Part shown: positions 10,561-22,978 of the stretch, one piece after another
How positions within the stretch are numbered: position 1 is the first letter of the stretch
Layout: each line of letters starts with the position of its first letter
Origin: Marchantia polymorpha subsp. ruderalis
Lineage: Eukaryota > Streptophyta > Marchantiopsida > Marchantiales > Marchantiaceae
Direction of reading: 5' to 3'
DNA: 64,000 bases
NCBI GenBank assembly: GCA_037833965.1
Contig: AP031355.1
Coordinates: 20,051,501 to 20,115,500, forward strand
Made by a program: the position numbers and the translations under genes
Notes under the pieces: generated by a model
Seen by the model: only the letters and a program-made list of their open reading frames with translations
Databases searched by the model: none
What the model was told of the DNA's origin: nothing

Positions 10561-12479
10561 TGGAGCTTTGGAACTTTGAACAGACGTAGTTATCGTAATG
10601 TTGACTAGACTAATGTTGACTTCTGTGCACACTCCCAGAGACCACTCTACATGTACACTGTTAGCTTTGCTTACGCTTTGGATCAAGATTCACTAGTATT
10701 CCGTTATGCTTTCTCTCAAAATTTTTAAACAATTCATTGCAGTGTTAAGTGAAAACAGGAGGATGTTTTTTAAATGTACCATACTCGGATTTTAATGTAT
10801 TTGGTACCTTTCGATGCATACGTTGAAGTTTATCAAGGAATAACGCAATCCGGAGCCTATATAGATATTGGAAGTACTTCAATCTTCTGATTTCTTACCT
10901 AACCTTTAAGATGTTCGACAATGGACAAGACTGAGCCACTGACGGGTGCCATACAATATAGATTTTAGCCTGTAAGTATGGGTACAAAATCATACAACTC
11001 CGTAAGACTTTTTTTAGTTTTATTATTTGGAAACGTCTCTAACTAACACCATCACTTGAACTGAACTGCCACACTCTGGACCGTGTGTTTCACGTTGCAT
11101 AGTGCATAGCGGATCAGGACATGAGAGATGGATGCAATACAATTGGTGATTGGGACGAGCTGAAGAGTGACTAGCCCTTGCGAGCTTGAATCACTGGAAT
11201 AAACAGTTTTACCGACCCAGGTTCCACTTCAGATTGTGTTGTGCCGGCAACGGTCAGGAAGAAAGAAGGAAGATGCTGCTGGGCTGCGTGGGGAGAGAAC
11301 AGCAATCGCGGGGAGAGATCAGTAAAACCATTTTGATCTCAAAAGAGTTCAAATTTTAGAGCTATATTCGCATCAAATGATTGGATTGTCGCTGAGCCCG
11401 CTTGAGATGCCGAGGTTGCTAAGGTGAAAGTGAACTGCCTTTTTGTTCATATTCTCCACAGCCACAATTATCGCCGCAATTATCTTTTCTGTCGTATTTG
11501 GTCGGATGAATCTATTAAACCTAGAATTTGGTCCCAAGACGAATAATGACAAATTTTCCTAGAATTATCTCCACCTTTTGTCGATTCTCTAATTGCTGAT
11601 CAGGCAGCCTAAGTTAATGTGGAGAAAAGCGATACTTTGACTTTGTCCTACTACGCATATCTCACAAACTTAAGACTTGTTCAAAACCTTAGCACTTCCC
11701 AGCTTTGACTCGACAGTGATGAAAATCTGTGGAAGTAGTGGAGGCCTACAATCGTCTCCGCGCAGGTGGTATATATTTACGGTTGAAGTCTTACGACTCT
11801 TGATTTCGAGATGATGTCTCCAACGTCTGGATGAAGTCATAATGGGGACGGGGAATAACGTCAAAATTGGCCAACTCACAGAAGTGAGCGTTGTCGTGCG
11901 TTATAATGTGCCTATTTTGATTATATATTTGCAATCTCAAAGGTTATCACAACACCGACACTATTAACCTGAGGAGGAAAAGTTTTTCACCGATTTTGTT
12001 AAAGTCAACGAATTTAACGACATCATGATATTGTTGTTAGACATCTACAACTTGCAGATGGTTTATATATGACCTTGAAAGAGAAGACGACCTACAAATC
12101 TATGGTGCTTAAAATTAGTGGCCTGCAGTTTCAGCATTCATCTGAAAGTACACGTCTTAACATGAAGCATCAAGTTGCAGGTAAAGCTCGAAGTGAAAAT
12201 AGGTGCTGGTCCAAGTAGAAAGACAGTTGCGGCAAAATATGCGGTGGAACTTCAAGTTGCATGACTTATTCTTGACAGCCAAGTGCACATGAGCATTGCC
12301 ACCTTCCAAGTATTACTGTAGTCCGACGGCGTTGCTAGAATGAATGTTTGTAGGAGAATCTGTCATGCCCCTGAAAGCAGTATAGTGCTTTAGTTAATAA
12401 AATGCAGTTGCTCATTTCACTTGTTTTAATGTCTTATTATGACAGGCCAATGAAGGAAGACAAAAATATCGTAATGGAA

Positions 12480-12624
12480 GACTTGTCTTGCAACCTTGTG
12501 CTTATGGAGAGTAGCGGAGGAGAGGTCATAGGCTTGAATCAAACTATGGGTGAAGCTGAAGAATTACAAGGAGAAGATCTTCCCGAAATCCCTTCTTGCG
12601 TAGTCAGTACTGATATTAGTGGAC
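12480..12624 (+). repeat. 146-bp segment duplicated within the unit, first member
   Basis: Nearly identical to 15234-15379 in the same unit (and about 55900-56045 versus 58655-58800 in the next). The plus strand is open in both members and would read SSGGEVIGLNQTMGEAEE, giving ORFs of 83 codons (12402-12653) and 143 codons (14958-15389). The protein is not recognised. An old duplication inside the unit that predates amplification of the array is the simplest reading. Confidence 0.55.
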
Positions 12625-15091
12625 AGAATGGCTGGCAATATTTGTGGACGTAGAGGTACGAATTCACGAAGCTGCAGTGAGATTAAAGTTCTCAGAATAC
12701 ATCATTATATTCTTGAAATATAATCCTTGCCACGTGAAGCGAAGAACTAAGTCTTTGCTGTCCATGTTTCCCACTCTTATCAATGCTTTTTCATGGCATT
12801 TTTTTCTTCATTCGTTTGATTCTACAGCAATGAACGTTCCCAAGGGGACCCATTGTTTCCTGTACTATTTAACTTTCTCCAAAGACTGATACAATAATAT
12901 CATCTCGGATACTTCCAAATCTTTTTCTACCGGTATCAATACTCCAGTAGAAGAGTCCCACATATGACTAAATATGAGCAAACGGGTGTTAATTGTGTTA
13001 CTGTGAAAGAAATTTCACAAAAACCTTGGACCTTGTTGGAAGTAGATCCTGTAAAATTTTACACGATCTACACGTGTCCAACAAGTACTACCCCTCGGAA
13101 TACACTTAACGTAAGAAACTTGGGGAAGAAACATTTGTTTCTGTATTCGTACCTGAGACTTTCCTTTATCTTTAAGAAATCTCAACCTTTATACCTGCAC
13201 CAACCATTAACAAAGTAAGGTGAAACACTCTTTCCATTTTCAATGACTGTTATGGATGAACAGGATTATAAATTCTTAGATGAAAGATGCATCATGAATG
13301 TTAACGAACAAATCTGGACCTTCACTCGTCCTACAGCCAGTAAGGATCACCAGCAATGCTTTGGGTTGATAAATCTTAACATTGTCAGGTTCTTTGATCT
13401 TTATATAACATTTTCTAGATATTTTGGGACAATCGAATTGGCTATCACATGAGGTTGAAGATTTCTATTCATATCGAAAACAAGGTTGCAAACACTGCTC
13501 AAGTTTGAGTACATCGCATGGGCAATATAGATAACGATGTCTTAATCCAAAGAAAGCATGTTTTTGCTTCTTTCTAGTTGGCTGAAAGAACATTTCAAAT
13601 TCTCTGTAAAGTAACCGAGTCAATCATGCAAATATGCAGCGAGAACTGTTTAGTACGAAAACTGTCATTTAATCTTCAAAACGTCATTGGCGTTTTGGCG
13701 TTTTGCTTTATTAAGACTGTGATAGAGTATTATTAAAACTGTGATAGAGTAAACTTTCCTCACCCAGTATTCCGGACCTACCAACTACTCATATGCTACG
13801 GAGAAGAGAAGATATTTTGACTTTACTTGCTTCGACAACTTCTGTTGTTGAAAGCAAACCGAAATTAAAATACACATGATTCTCTAATAATCTAGATTGT
13901 ACACCCTTGTCATACTATAACTCGCCTCGAAATATTGAGCTAATATTTCGAGTCAATAAACTATTGAGGCATTTGTCCAACTACACATCGCGTCAAACTA
14001 CAATATAAAACTAGAGTACACGAAGTGTGGACTTTAGTTCCATACCCATTGTTACTTCTCCTCACTCAGCTCCGGAGTGCATTGTGGTGCAAGCTTCAAA
14101 CCGCCAATCACGAGCTGCTTCAAATGCTGCAAATACTGCAAGCCAACTCCAAGGGGAGAGACGAGGCATTGTGAGGCTGATCTATTTGGATCCAAATACC
14201 TGAAAAGAGGCCAGGCAGTAAACATCAGTGCACTATTACTCATTGAGAAAAGTAAAATGTCGGATTAGGAAAGGGTGTAAGAGTATCTACCTCTGATCAT
14301 GGATCGATGCTGATAATGTGCCAGCCATATGGGCGAATCATAAAAGAAAAATAAATTCTCGACTCAGGCATCTATCTATCTGCATACCCAGCAACAAGCT
14401 TGTTGCTTTCTTAAATCAACTTAGAGCAGAGCAGTAAAGTCTCCTGGCTATCACAGTTCTGCACATCACACGATAAGGATTAGTCCAAAGAGATTAGCTC
14501 AAAAATCACAAAAAGCTTACGCAGAATGACACTTTAATCATAAAAAGCCCCATGACAACAAATTAATATTGAGATCGAGAGAGAGGAGAGACCATTACCG
14601 AATCGCACCTCTCCACTCGCCCCATGCAAAACATTCGCCGCCGACTAGCGTTCGCTGCTCAAGCACCCGCTCCGAGAAAAAAGCAATACACAATTACTTT
14701 CGCAGTGTCGTCCTCGATGTCAAAATGGAAGAAGGGAAGAGAGAAAATCCGCTCCGAGAAACATTATCTGAAGGCAATGCACGATCGCCGTCCCAGCCTT
14801 GTCCTCGATGCGAAAATGTAAGAAAGGAAACGAGTGCGTTGGAAATTTGTGGCTGCCCTGCGGTGCGTGCACGGTAACGAGGACCTAACGGCATTGGGTT
14901 TGGAGCTGTTACAGCGGGCTTGGAGCTGTTGGAGCTGTTGGGGAAACGTTACAGGATTTGGAATTCAAAATCCAGGAGAGCCGATGTGGAACGTACGATG
15001 TTAGCTCCCACAACATATATGGAGCCGTCCCTAACACTCCATCTTTCATGACAGCGTCCTTTCATTTACAAATGGTACAGAAGAAAACTCG

Positions 15092-15283
15092 TCATCGAAG
15101 GTGCTCAATCCCTCTTCCGCAGCAATCTGCGTTTCCTGGGGGCGGAGAATCCTCGGGCTCCTCCTCTGAGTTGAGTCGCGTGATATCTTCTTCTTCCTCG
15201 TCTTCTGCCTCACTATCTTGTTGGTTGTCTGGTGACTTGTCTTGCAACCTTGTGCTTATGGAGAGTAGCGGAGGAGAGGTCAT
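15092..15283 (-). other. Acidic minus-strand reading frame, possible exon remnant
   Basis: A 63-codon minus-strand frame with a run of Glu/Asp (DSEAEDEEEEDI) followed by Pro/Ser. It overlaps the plus-strand frame of the duplicated 146-bp segment, so at most one is real. No splice model or family assignment can be supported. Confidence 0.2.
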
Positions 15284-15582
15284 ACGCTTGAATCAAACTA
15301 TGGGTGAAGCTGAAGAATCTCAAGGAGAAGGTCTTCCCGAAATCCCTTCTTGCGTAGTCAGTACTGATATTAGTGGAGAAAGGTCTTGAATGGAGTCCAG
15401 AATATGTTTCTGGCAAACGTATCCAGTATAAGACTTGCATGATCCTTGATGTGACATGGAATGTTCTACATCACCAACTCTTGAAATCTTATTCCAGGGC
15501 TTCTTCGTCTTTAAGCATTACAGACCAATATGCATTGTAAACAATTTGCTATTTGATCAAGAGTGACTTTGAACGCGTGGCT

Positions 15583-17095
15583 TGCACTACCAGAGACATG
15601 AGCAAGCCACTGATTTTTGGAAGTTATAAACACCTAGCTGAAGTATGTGTTTTTTTTCTTTGCGGCTTATTCTATTGCAGCGAGGAATTCGAATGCACTG
15701 GAATGGCTGGCTAGTAAAAATATAGCAGATGAAGCTGCCAGGGTATTGCGATGCGTCTGTTTAAAGATCGTGCATCCTACATCATGAAACGGGGAGATAT
15801 AGCATTCTTCTAGCCCATATATGTACTGGGCTCTACAATCTTCTCAAATCCCTTCAATTCCGGATGAACTTCTGATCAAGTGTGGATTCCGGATATTGAC
15901 AGTGGTAATTCTTCGTCCATATCACTTCTAGTTGAATATTACACGCTTGTCTTTAATACGGGTCATTTTATCAGTTCGGGTCATCTTCTATGGTAGCTTG
16001 GGAAGTGATACTTTGGTTTCAGCGGCCGTGGAGCAGTATTAAAATGTGTAGACAGTACTTTAAAGTAGGTGGGAGAATTCGGACTGGCCAGATGGCAGCC
16101 AAATGCGAGCACAGCAGTTGAAACGATTGTGATTAGTACTCACGGGTGAGTGGTTCGGCTTGAATTGAAAGTCGCAACATATTGAACTGATTGAGTATGT
16201 TTTCTACGGACCTTTCCATGCGCCGGTGACTGGATGTACTGAAGTACTAGACCAGTCTCAAGCTTCTAAGGTTTGGGAACTGATAGTGCATATTAAGTTC
16301 AGGTCAAACGAACTAAATTTACCTCAGGTACCATCTTCAGCGACCGCAAACACATCACCATTTATGCATCGTTTCGAGCATCAGGAGCTTTGCGAAGAAA
16401 TCGTCGCATAATTTCCTCATCTGTTCCATTTTGAACCTTAGGTGTCACAAAAATCTAACAATGCCCTCGAAGTTCAAGCCATCGGTTAACGCTGTAAGCA
16501 GGTGTTCCGTATCCTGGAGGGAGGGTTCCCCAGCTCCAACAGCAGGAGTTTTGAGAAAATCGTTACTGATGCTTCCAGTCCTGCGAGTTCCAGCAGAGGG
16601 TTGAGCCGAATGGAATCACTAGACTCACGCCCTGTCGTTGCCAGATCTACTGAGCTCATAAGCTACTCGTTCTTCAATTGGAGCTACGAAGAAGAGCGAG
16701 AGCAGATCCTTGCTCACTGTGAACCATTGTTCATAGACTCACGTCCCATTAAAGGCAGCAGAGACGAAAAAATGGAAGATAGTCAAGATCCTCGCTTTTT
16801 CCAAACCTTTCTGACAGTGACATGTTGTAGACATGTCTGGGTACATACTTCCCTCCGGATTTTTGCTGTAGTGTCCTCTGAAGTAGCGAAGAATGGTATC
16901 TTCGCAAAACCACAATAATTATCTAGACGGAAGAACCGGGCTGGACTAGCAGCAATACACGAAGAACGGATGAGGATCGTTTCATTCAAAAGTGCACATC
17001 AGAAGCCCACTATAGCCCACTATTTCAATGTAAAATTGGTTTCAAAGCTGTGACACTTCCAGAAAATTCTTGTTGGCATCTTGTGGTAGCGGTTT
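15583..17095. repeat. Host tandem-array unit 2, first part
   Basis: Begins with the unit-start sequence TGCACTACC and is collinear with 6693-8713 (without the unit-1 spacer) and 59002-60535. Near 15920-16020 it has about 100 bp, shared with 59335-59435, that unit 1 lacks (unit 1 joins directly near 7612). No gene identified. Unit 2 continues, interrupted by insertions, to 59001. Confidence 0.8.
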
Positions 17096-20000
17096 AATGC
17101 ATGAATGGATGAAGGACAATTTTGGCTTGGAATCTAATTGCTTGGCAGCACTGCTTATTGAAAATCTACTTAAATCATCAGACTTGTGGAATTATGCTAA
17201 CCTCGAAGTTATTTCAATGGTCTAATTCTAGTTCTAGCTCATTCTAAAGCTTTTGATGTAACGACTGTTGCATGATTTGAGCGGCGAATAGGATAAAATT
17301 CAAATCATGTCTACACTTCCTGGCGGAATGAAGTAGATCGCAGGTGAAAGTGTTTGCGATTTGTTTGACGAAGAGATTAGTTCAAAAGCAGAATTTCTTT
17401 GGCGTAGTGGGAGCTCGGAAGGCATGTGACATCTGCTTTGTTCCTATGATTGACCAGACTGGATCGCATGGCCCTCAATGTCAAATCTAATCAACTGATC
17501 AAATGGTATCGGAGCTGAAGAACTAAAGAAAAAGTTCTTTAGTTACCCTAAACCATTAAGCCGAGATCCAATGCAAGTCATTGTTATATTAAATCAAAAG
17601 TTCAGACTTGATTGCAGTAAGTTGGGGAAAGAAATCATGGCCTTGACACTCAATGTTTCGAGTATATGGACCAACCCGCTGTTATTAGAAACTGGCATAA
17701 GAATAGGTTTTCAATTATTTACTTGTCAGAAAATCACTCACTACTTTGCAACTTTGATTGAGTTTCTTATGGAAAAAAAAGGTGACAAGATTGATCACTT
17801 ACAAGAAAATTCACTTGTAATCACCCCGTAACTTTTGTGGACCAAGTTTTATTCGGGCGGAGGTCGAAAAACGAAATATCAATGAAATGTTTTCATAAAA
17901 TTGTTTCAAATAAATATTCTTTAACTCTAACTAATTTATGTAGGCTCTACTTTTAATCTTCGGAATAGATTCAGGCAACCTCAGGGGTCGGCCAGGTTTA
18001 ATATAACTTACGTTTATAATATAGCGAGTTTCTATGGAGTTGCTTTTATTCCTTGTAGTCTCTTGCTCATCGTAAGCTTCCCTTACATTGGCTTGGTACT
18101 CAGGCACTAAGTATTCTCTTTGCTCCATTTTATTAAAACAGTGTTCTCTGGGTCTGTGTAAAGTTTACCTGACTGACAATGCCCGGCCAGCGGTAAAATT
18201 TTGAATGAAATTACTAGTATATCAACTTTTCACTAATGTAATAAATAATTGCGGACTCCGGCTTAAAAAATCTACTAATCGAAAACCGAAAATACACATA
18301 TGTTTTTTATTTGCCGAAGCTGTACCGATAACTTCAAATTTTGATTTTCAAGAATGTTTGTTCTTCGATTCCTATCTTGATTCAGTAAGGTCGGTCTTCA
18401 GATTGATCTTATTATGCCAAATTCTAAACGTTGTGAAGGCCAAGGTTGCTAAGGCAATAAGCTACAAATGCACAAACTTCTGAGCTTAGTGATTTCTCCT
18501 ATGAAACGCTTAGAAGAATAGTCTGTATAGCAGGAATATGTACCCAACTAGATACAGAAATTGTAGCACGAGGTAACAGAGACAACACAAAGACATACCA
18601 CAAGGGCGATGCATAAGTTTTCCTCATCACAAGTATTCACCAAGTCTAAGAGGCCTCACATATTATCTTAGTGAGAAGATCCAAAAATATTGTTTTTGGA
18701 TTTTCAAATCTTTCCATTATAGAAAGAATTAACATTCCGAACACTAATATTTTAAAGAACAAATCATCAACACAAAAAAACATATTGAGCATACAACAGC
18801 AAAGATAGAGTCATGTCAATCAGAAGAAACATGATATCAAAGGAATAGAATCCGGGTGTGTACAATTAATGTATTGAGAACATGAAGTATTTGAGATTCT
18901 AATATTCAATTTTCAATAGTCAAGTTGAATGAAAACATGAAATTTTGAAATACTGCAATTTTTCGCAGTCCAAAAATGTATAAATAATGGATTTATCCAT
19001 TTTTGATACATTTTTGGACCTCATATTTCAACTTTGAAATGATTTTATTGCCAGTTTTGTGCTTTATGTGTGTCAATTTTTTGATAATATTTCAAGCCTT
19101 AGATATTTGAAATTATCACAACGCCTCCTTTCGAATTTATTTTGTTCATTTATACATCTTTCAACGGAACAATTTGATCTAAAATTGAAACATTGGAATA
19201 TTTCATAGTTTAAAATATTTTTTTGTTTAAATTTTTTTGTTTTCTATGACATATTTTTAATATGAATCCAAATATGATTTTAAAACTTACTTCAATCTTT
19301 ATAATATAGTGATGATTGTATAAAAATTCAAATGCTTTTATTCATCAACGCTGTTTTTTGTTTTGAGCATATGTAAATTATTCAAAATTTTTGAAAGGGG
19401 AGATTATAACTTTGAGTGATAAAAAACTTCATTACATCAATATCATGCTCACTATGGTGCAAGAAAGTGAAGTAATTATTGATAGTGTATCTTCAGCACA
19501 TCATTTAAGTTAAGGATAATATTTGCAAATTTCATTCTAAATTTGTATCTTTAAAAATGAAAGAATTGCATTCACAAAAAGTATAATTCAAATATATCAA
19601 AATATATTATGTAACGTATAGCTAAATTTTCAACACTTATGTATCATCAGCTTTAGTTGACTAGATGCACTTGTGCATGAAAAAAAAAATCAATTAGAGC
19701 TAATAATGTACATAGAGTTGTCTGCGCAAAGATCAAATCCAGGATCAATATAACTAATAAAATCTTGAATCATTTTGAACTAAAATGGAGCATTATGAAC
19801 TGGAATATTTTTGAAAGTTAAAAATAATATTGTGATGCACAAGGATCTGCGGCATCTGATGTTTATTGTGAAAATGATGTACAACGTATATTTCCATATT
19901 ATGCATTGAAGGTTTGGATTTTCTGAACCAGCTACTCCTGATCACAGTGGCTCTCAAAGTGTCAATCCAAAAACCTCAACTTAAAGTCTTTCCCTTAGGC

Positions 20001-20432
20001 GTTAGATTTTGTAATTATGTGTTGCAGACTGAAAGGATAGAACAAAAGACTACGTTGAGGGGATACCTCAAAGTAATACCAAAATATACCAGAAGTGAGT
20101 TGATTAATCACAAAAGACTCAGAATAACGCTCGAATGGTGTAACATACATGCATCTACATAAGTGATGAGATATCGCAGTGGCTTAAAACATGTGGTGAC
20201 CAATGCGTATTTTATACAGGTTATTAGCATAATAACGTTTTAACGTTTTAAAAATTTAAAAATTTAGTTTTATTTAGTTTTTAAAAATTTAGTTGTTGAG
20301 CTTAATATTAATCCATGTCTTGGGTTTTCTTTGGACTAATTAAAATATAATCTACGACTTATAGTTAATGTAAGTCAATATGTACAATCACCTGGAAGAC
20401 AGTAAGTCTTGAAGTGAAAATTTCACATTGAA
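17096..20432. other. AT-rich 3.3-kb segment Z unique to unit 2
   Basis: Lies between sequences homologous to 8713 and 9556 and replaces block R. It is strongly AT-rich, with poly-A/T runs around 19200-19900. Several short ORFs (17571-17831, 18205-18483, 19914-20162) show no recognisable domain and look like chance frames. I found no terminal repeats or target duplication at its ends, so its origin is open. Confidence 0.6.
18968..19019. repeat. 52-bp imperfect palindrome
   Basis: Two arms of about 25 bp, starting GTCCAAAAATGTAT and ending ATACATTTTTGGAC, pair with two or three mismatches around a 2-bp centre. It could be a small foldback element, a MITE remnant or a hairpin RNA source. It lies alone in the AT-rich segment Z. 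Confidence 0.6.
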
Positions 20433-21254
20433 GTTGATTCTCGTAAGTCTCTGAGTATCTTTCCATTTCCAGCAGCATGAGTACAGGAAGTACCGGGGGT
20501 TCAGTGATGATCACTCTCTGGATATGGTTTTTCCCAATCAAGAATATGAGTAGTGATGCAGAGGAGTCTCCAGGTTGTGCTCCGCCCATGCTATTTCTGA
20601 CAGGTACAGAATCAGCTGAACTGAAGGTCCAGTCGATCAGGTCATCAAGGTCGCCGTCTCCTGGGATGATAGGCAGTTATCGGAAGTAGTCTTCGTACGT
20701 TGATTGACATTTAGTCCCCTCGTGTTACATCTGCTTCGATTAGTCATCAAATGGAAAATACCGAATCAAGGAAAAGCAGCGATCAGAGGCAGCTGATGGT
20801 CAAAGTCATGGTGCTGAAGCAGTCGAGGGGTGGCGGCGGGTCGCAGAGCTTGGTGGTAGTGGTCGATGCGACGAGGGAACTGTCTCTGAGTGCTTTGCAA
20901 CGGGCAATTACCAACGCTGTGTGCCGGAGATGGGATCCCGACAATTGGTATTCCATCAGGTTCATGATCCCAGTGCATAACCTTTCAAGATGGCTAATCA
21001 TGCGGGCATGTAACAACTCTGCGAGGATATAACATTCTCCATCATTTGCTTGCACACTAATCCATGTCTTCGAATCAGATGCATCGGGGTTGGCTTCCCG
21101 GCTGCAGATGTGGTAGTATGGAGACGATGCTGGTTATGATGGCCTTTCGGTGCTAGTTCTCAGATTGTACTTTGCTGCAAAGTTTGTCATCTGACAGACT
21201 CTTTCGATAAAATTGTATTATTATTGGTGTCATTTCTAATCTGAGTGTGTATAT
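20433..21254. repeat. Host tandem-array unit 2, continued (block S)
   Basis: Collinear with 9556-10365 and 61375-62185. It contains the second copy of the USP-like ORF. The right end at 21254 is the insertion point of element G: the empty sites in units 1 and 3 read GTGTGTATCAGAC. Confidence 0.8.
20751..21032 (+). pseudogene. USP-like 93-codon ORF fragment, copy 2
   Basis: Same length and frame as 9873-10154. The differences are conservative (WDPDN for WYPDN, NNSARI for NNSSRI). No continuation of a USP or kinase domain is found nearby; the next 200 bp are non-coding and then interrupted by element G. Confidence 0.3.
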
Positions 21255-21730
21255 TGTGAGCCTAAACTCCCCACCCTTCAGCGTTTGTAGTCCAGGTGGG
21301 GGTTCGAGCTCCCATAATCTAACTTCTCTGATCTCAACCATGTGGTCAAAGTGTATTCAAGACAATGAGATCATAAACACTTGCTCTTTCACAGACAAAT
21401 TATCCAGAACTGAAAATAATAACTTGCTGTCTGTTATCTCCACAAGAGCAGCAGACAAGCTCTTTGTTACATAAAGATCTAACCCAACTCTGGGTGACTT
21501 TCTCAATACCACAGCCGTTGTGGTCTATCCTAGCTCCGAGTTCCACTCTCAATTTCTACTTAGATTTCAGTGTCGATTTCTCAGCTTCCACCTTCAGACT
21601 CCACCAGATTCCTCTCTTAGATTCAACTCTCCCTTTTCAGTTTCAAATTCAGATCCCGACTGTCAGATTTCAATCTCAGATTTCGTTTCACTCACAGCTC
21701 CCATTCTCACGACTTCCACTCAGATCTCAG

Positions 21731-22097
21731 CTCCCACTCACAGATTACACTTCAATCTCGGATCCCACTCACAGGTTACACTTCAATCTCGGCTCCCACT
21801 CACAGGTTACACTTCAATCTCAGCTCCCACTCACAGATTACACTTCAATCTCAGCTCCCACTCACAGGTTACACTTCAATCTCGGATCCCACTCACAGGT
21901 TACACTTCAATCTCAGATCCCACTCACGGATTTTACAATTCAATCTCAGATACCACTCACAGATCTTTCACTCGGATTTCAGCTCCCACTCACAGATTAC
22001 ACTTCAATCTCAGATCCCATTCTCAGGTCTTCCACTCACAGATGTCACTTCAATTTCAGATCCCACTCACAGATGACACTTCAATCTCGGATCCCAC
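21731..22097. repeat. 31-bp minisatellite, about 12 units
   Basis: Unit of the form CTCCCACTCA + CAGATTACAC + TTCAATCTCGG, repeated with point variants. Because 31 is not a multiple of 3, each reading frame cycles through the repeat and translates as a 31-residue peptide repeat, which creates two long overlapping artefact ORFs (212 and 224 codons). Confidence 0.85.
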
Positions 22098-22935
22098 GTT
22101 AATTTCACTCACAGATTTTGCACTTCACGATACCACTCACCACCCACGAGAGGTTGCTTTCTCCTACTTCGAACTCTCCACACTCCACTCCTAATCCTCA
22201 TCACTTCCCTGCGAAATTCACTCACGTCCACACTCTATCCTCCTACCGATCCCACCAGCGTCTTCACACAATGGCACACCACACGATCTCTATCCCCAGG
22301 CCGAGAATTCCTCTCCAACGTTCAAGGGCCGAGTCACCCACAGCCCGCGTGAATGCCGTTCCCGCGATGATGTGCAACGGCCTGGATCCCATGTGCAACT
22401 TCATGCCCCGCTGCTGCCACACGTGTACAGTCTTTATTTATGATCACGTCAACATCCGCCGTCCGAAATTGTCTTCCGCGCACCGCCGAAGGCATCCCCC
22501 GCCGAAGACACTCTTCCGCACCTTTGCCTATCTATAACAGTCACCCCGACGCCCATAACTCACAGATCCCTGCTTCGTTTGAAACGTTCTTGGGCTTGTT
22601 AGAACAAGCGTGTTGTGTTCTTTCCAACGAGCCTCTAACTAAGTCAAACCAATAAGAATTGAGAAAGCTATAACGGTTTTACTCTTCCCCCAAAGGCGTT
22701 TGCCTATCCGCAGGCGTCCGCGTATCTGCAGGCCGCCTATCCGCAGGCATCCGCGTCCTACCTGCAGGCCGCCTATCCGCAGGCGTTTTACACACAGGCC
22801 GCCTTGGACCGAAGGCCCCTCTAACTGTTAACGCCGAAGGCCCCTCTATATGTTAACGCCAAACCCGTGCCTAACCATGATAGCCGCCTTTGACGCTCAT
22901 AACTCAGTGATGACTAATCCGTTTCAAGAGATCTT

Positions 22936-22978
22936 GGTCTCGTTGGAACCAGCGTGTCGAGTTCTTTCCAACGAGACC
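22936..22978. repeat. Inverted-repeat block, best example of a shared motif
   Basis: Perfect 13-bp arms GGTCTCGTTGGAA (22936-22948) and TTCCAACGAGACC (22966-22978) enclose 17 bp containing GTGTCGAG. Related blocks occur at about 22590, 23203 and 23408 in G, at about 41090, 43625 and 43970 in D, and in weaker form in all LTR copies (for example near 29463 and 49640). They are flanked by a conserved GTTATGAG/CTCATAAC sequence about 35-50 bp away. Confidence 0.7.

Larger units (their letters stand above)
6693..15582. repeat. Host tandem-array unit 1 (about 8.9 kb)
   Basis: The block beginning TGCACTACC at 6693 recurs at 15583 and 59002, and the blocks behind it recur in the same order. Correspondence: 7378-8713 with 15690-17095 and 59110-60540; 9556-10360 with 20433-21250 and 61380-62190; 10370-11630 with 23740-25013 and 62190-63450; 11650-12400 with 40650-40778 plus 45465-45527 plus 55262-55820; 12402-15400 with 55828-58810. 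Units 1 and 3 are very close (8714-9555 is almost identical to 60540-61380); unit 2 is somewhat more diverged. Base composition is AT-rich, unlike the GC-rich retroelements. I see no intact gene. Stretches with nothing recognisable include 10560-12400 and 13450-14560. Confidence 0.85.

Noticed and set aside
17571-20162. ORFs of 60-90 codons in AT-rich segment Z as host genes
   Set aside because: No domains, no conservation in other units, low-complexity AT-rich composition.
21285-21315. tRNA-like T-arm / B box (GGGGGTTCGAGCTCCCA) at the left end of G, suggesting a SINE or tRNA gene
   Set aside because: No acceptor, D or anticodon arm and no A box at the right distance; the B-box match is imperfect.
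21731-22097. CRISPR-like array
   Set aside because: Repeats are directly adjacent with no unique spacers, in a plant nuclear context; it is a minisatellite.
21464-22194. Two overlapping ORFs of 212 and 224 codons
   Set aside because: Both are generated by the 31-bp minisatellite and end soon after it; they contain no domain.
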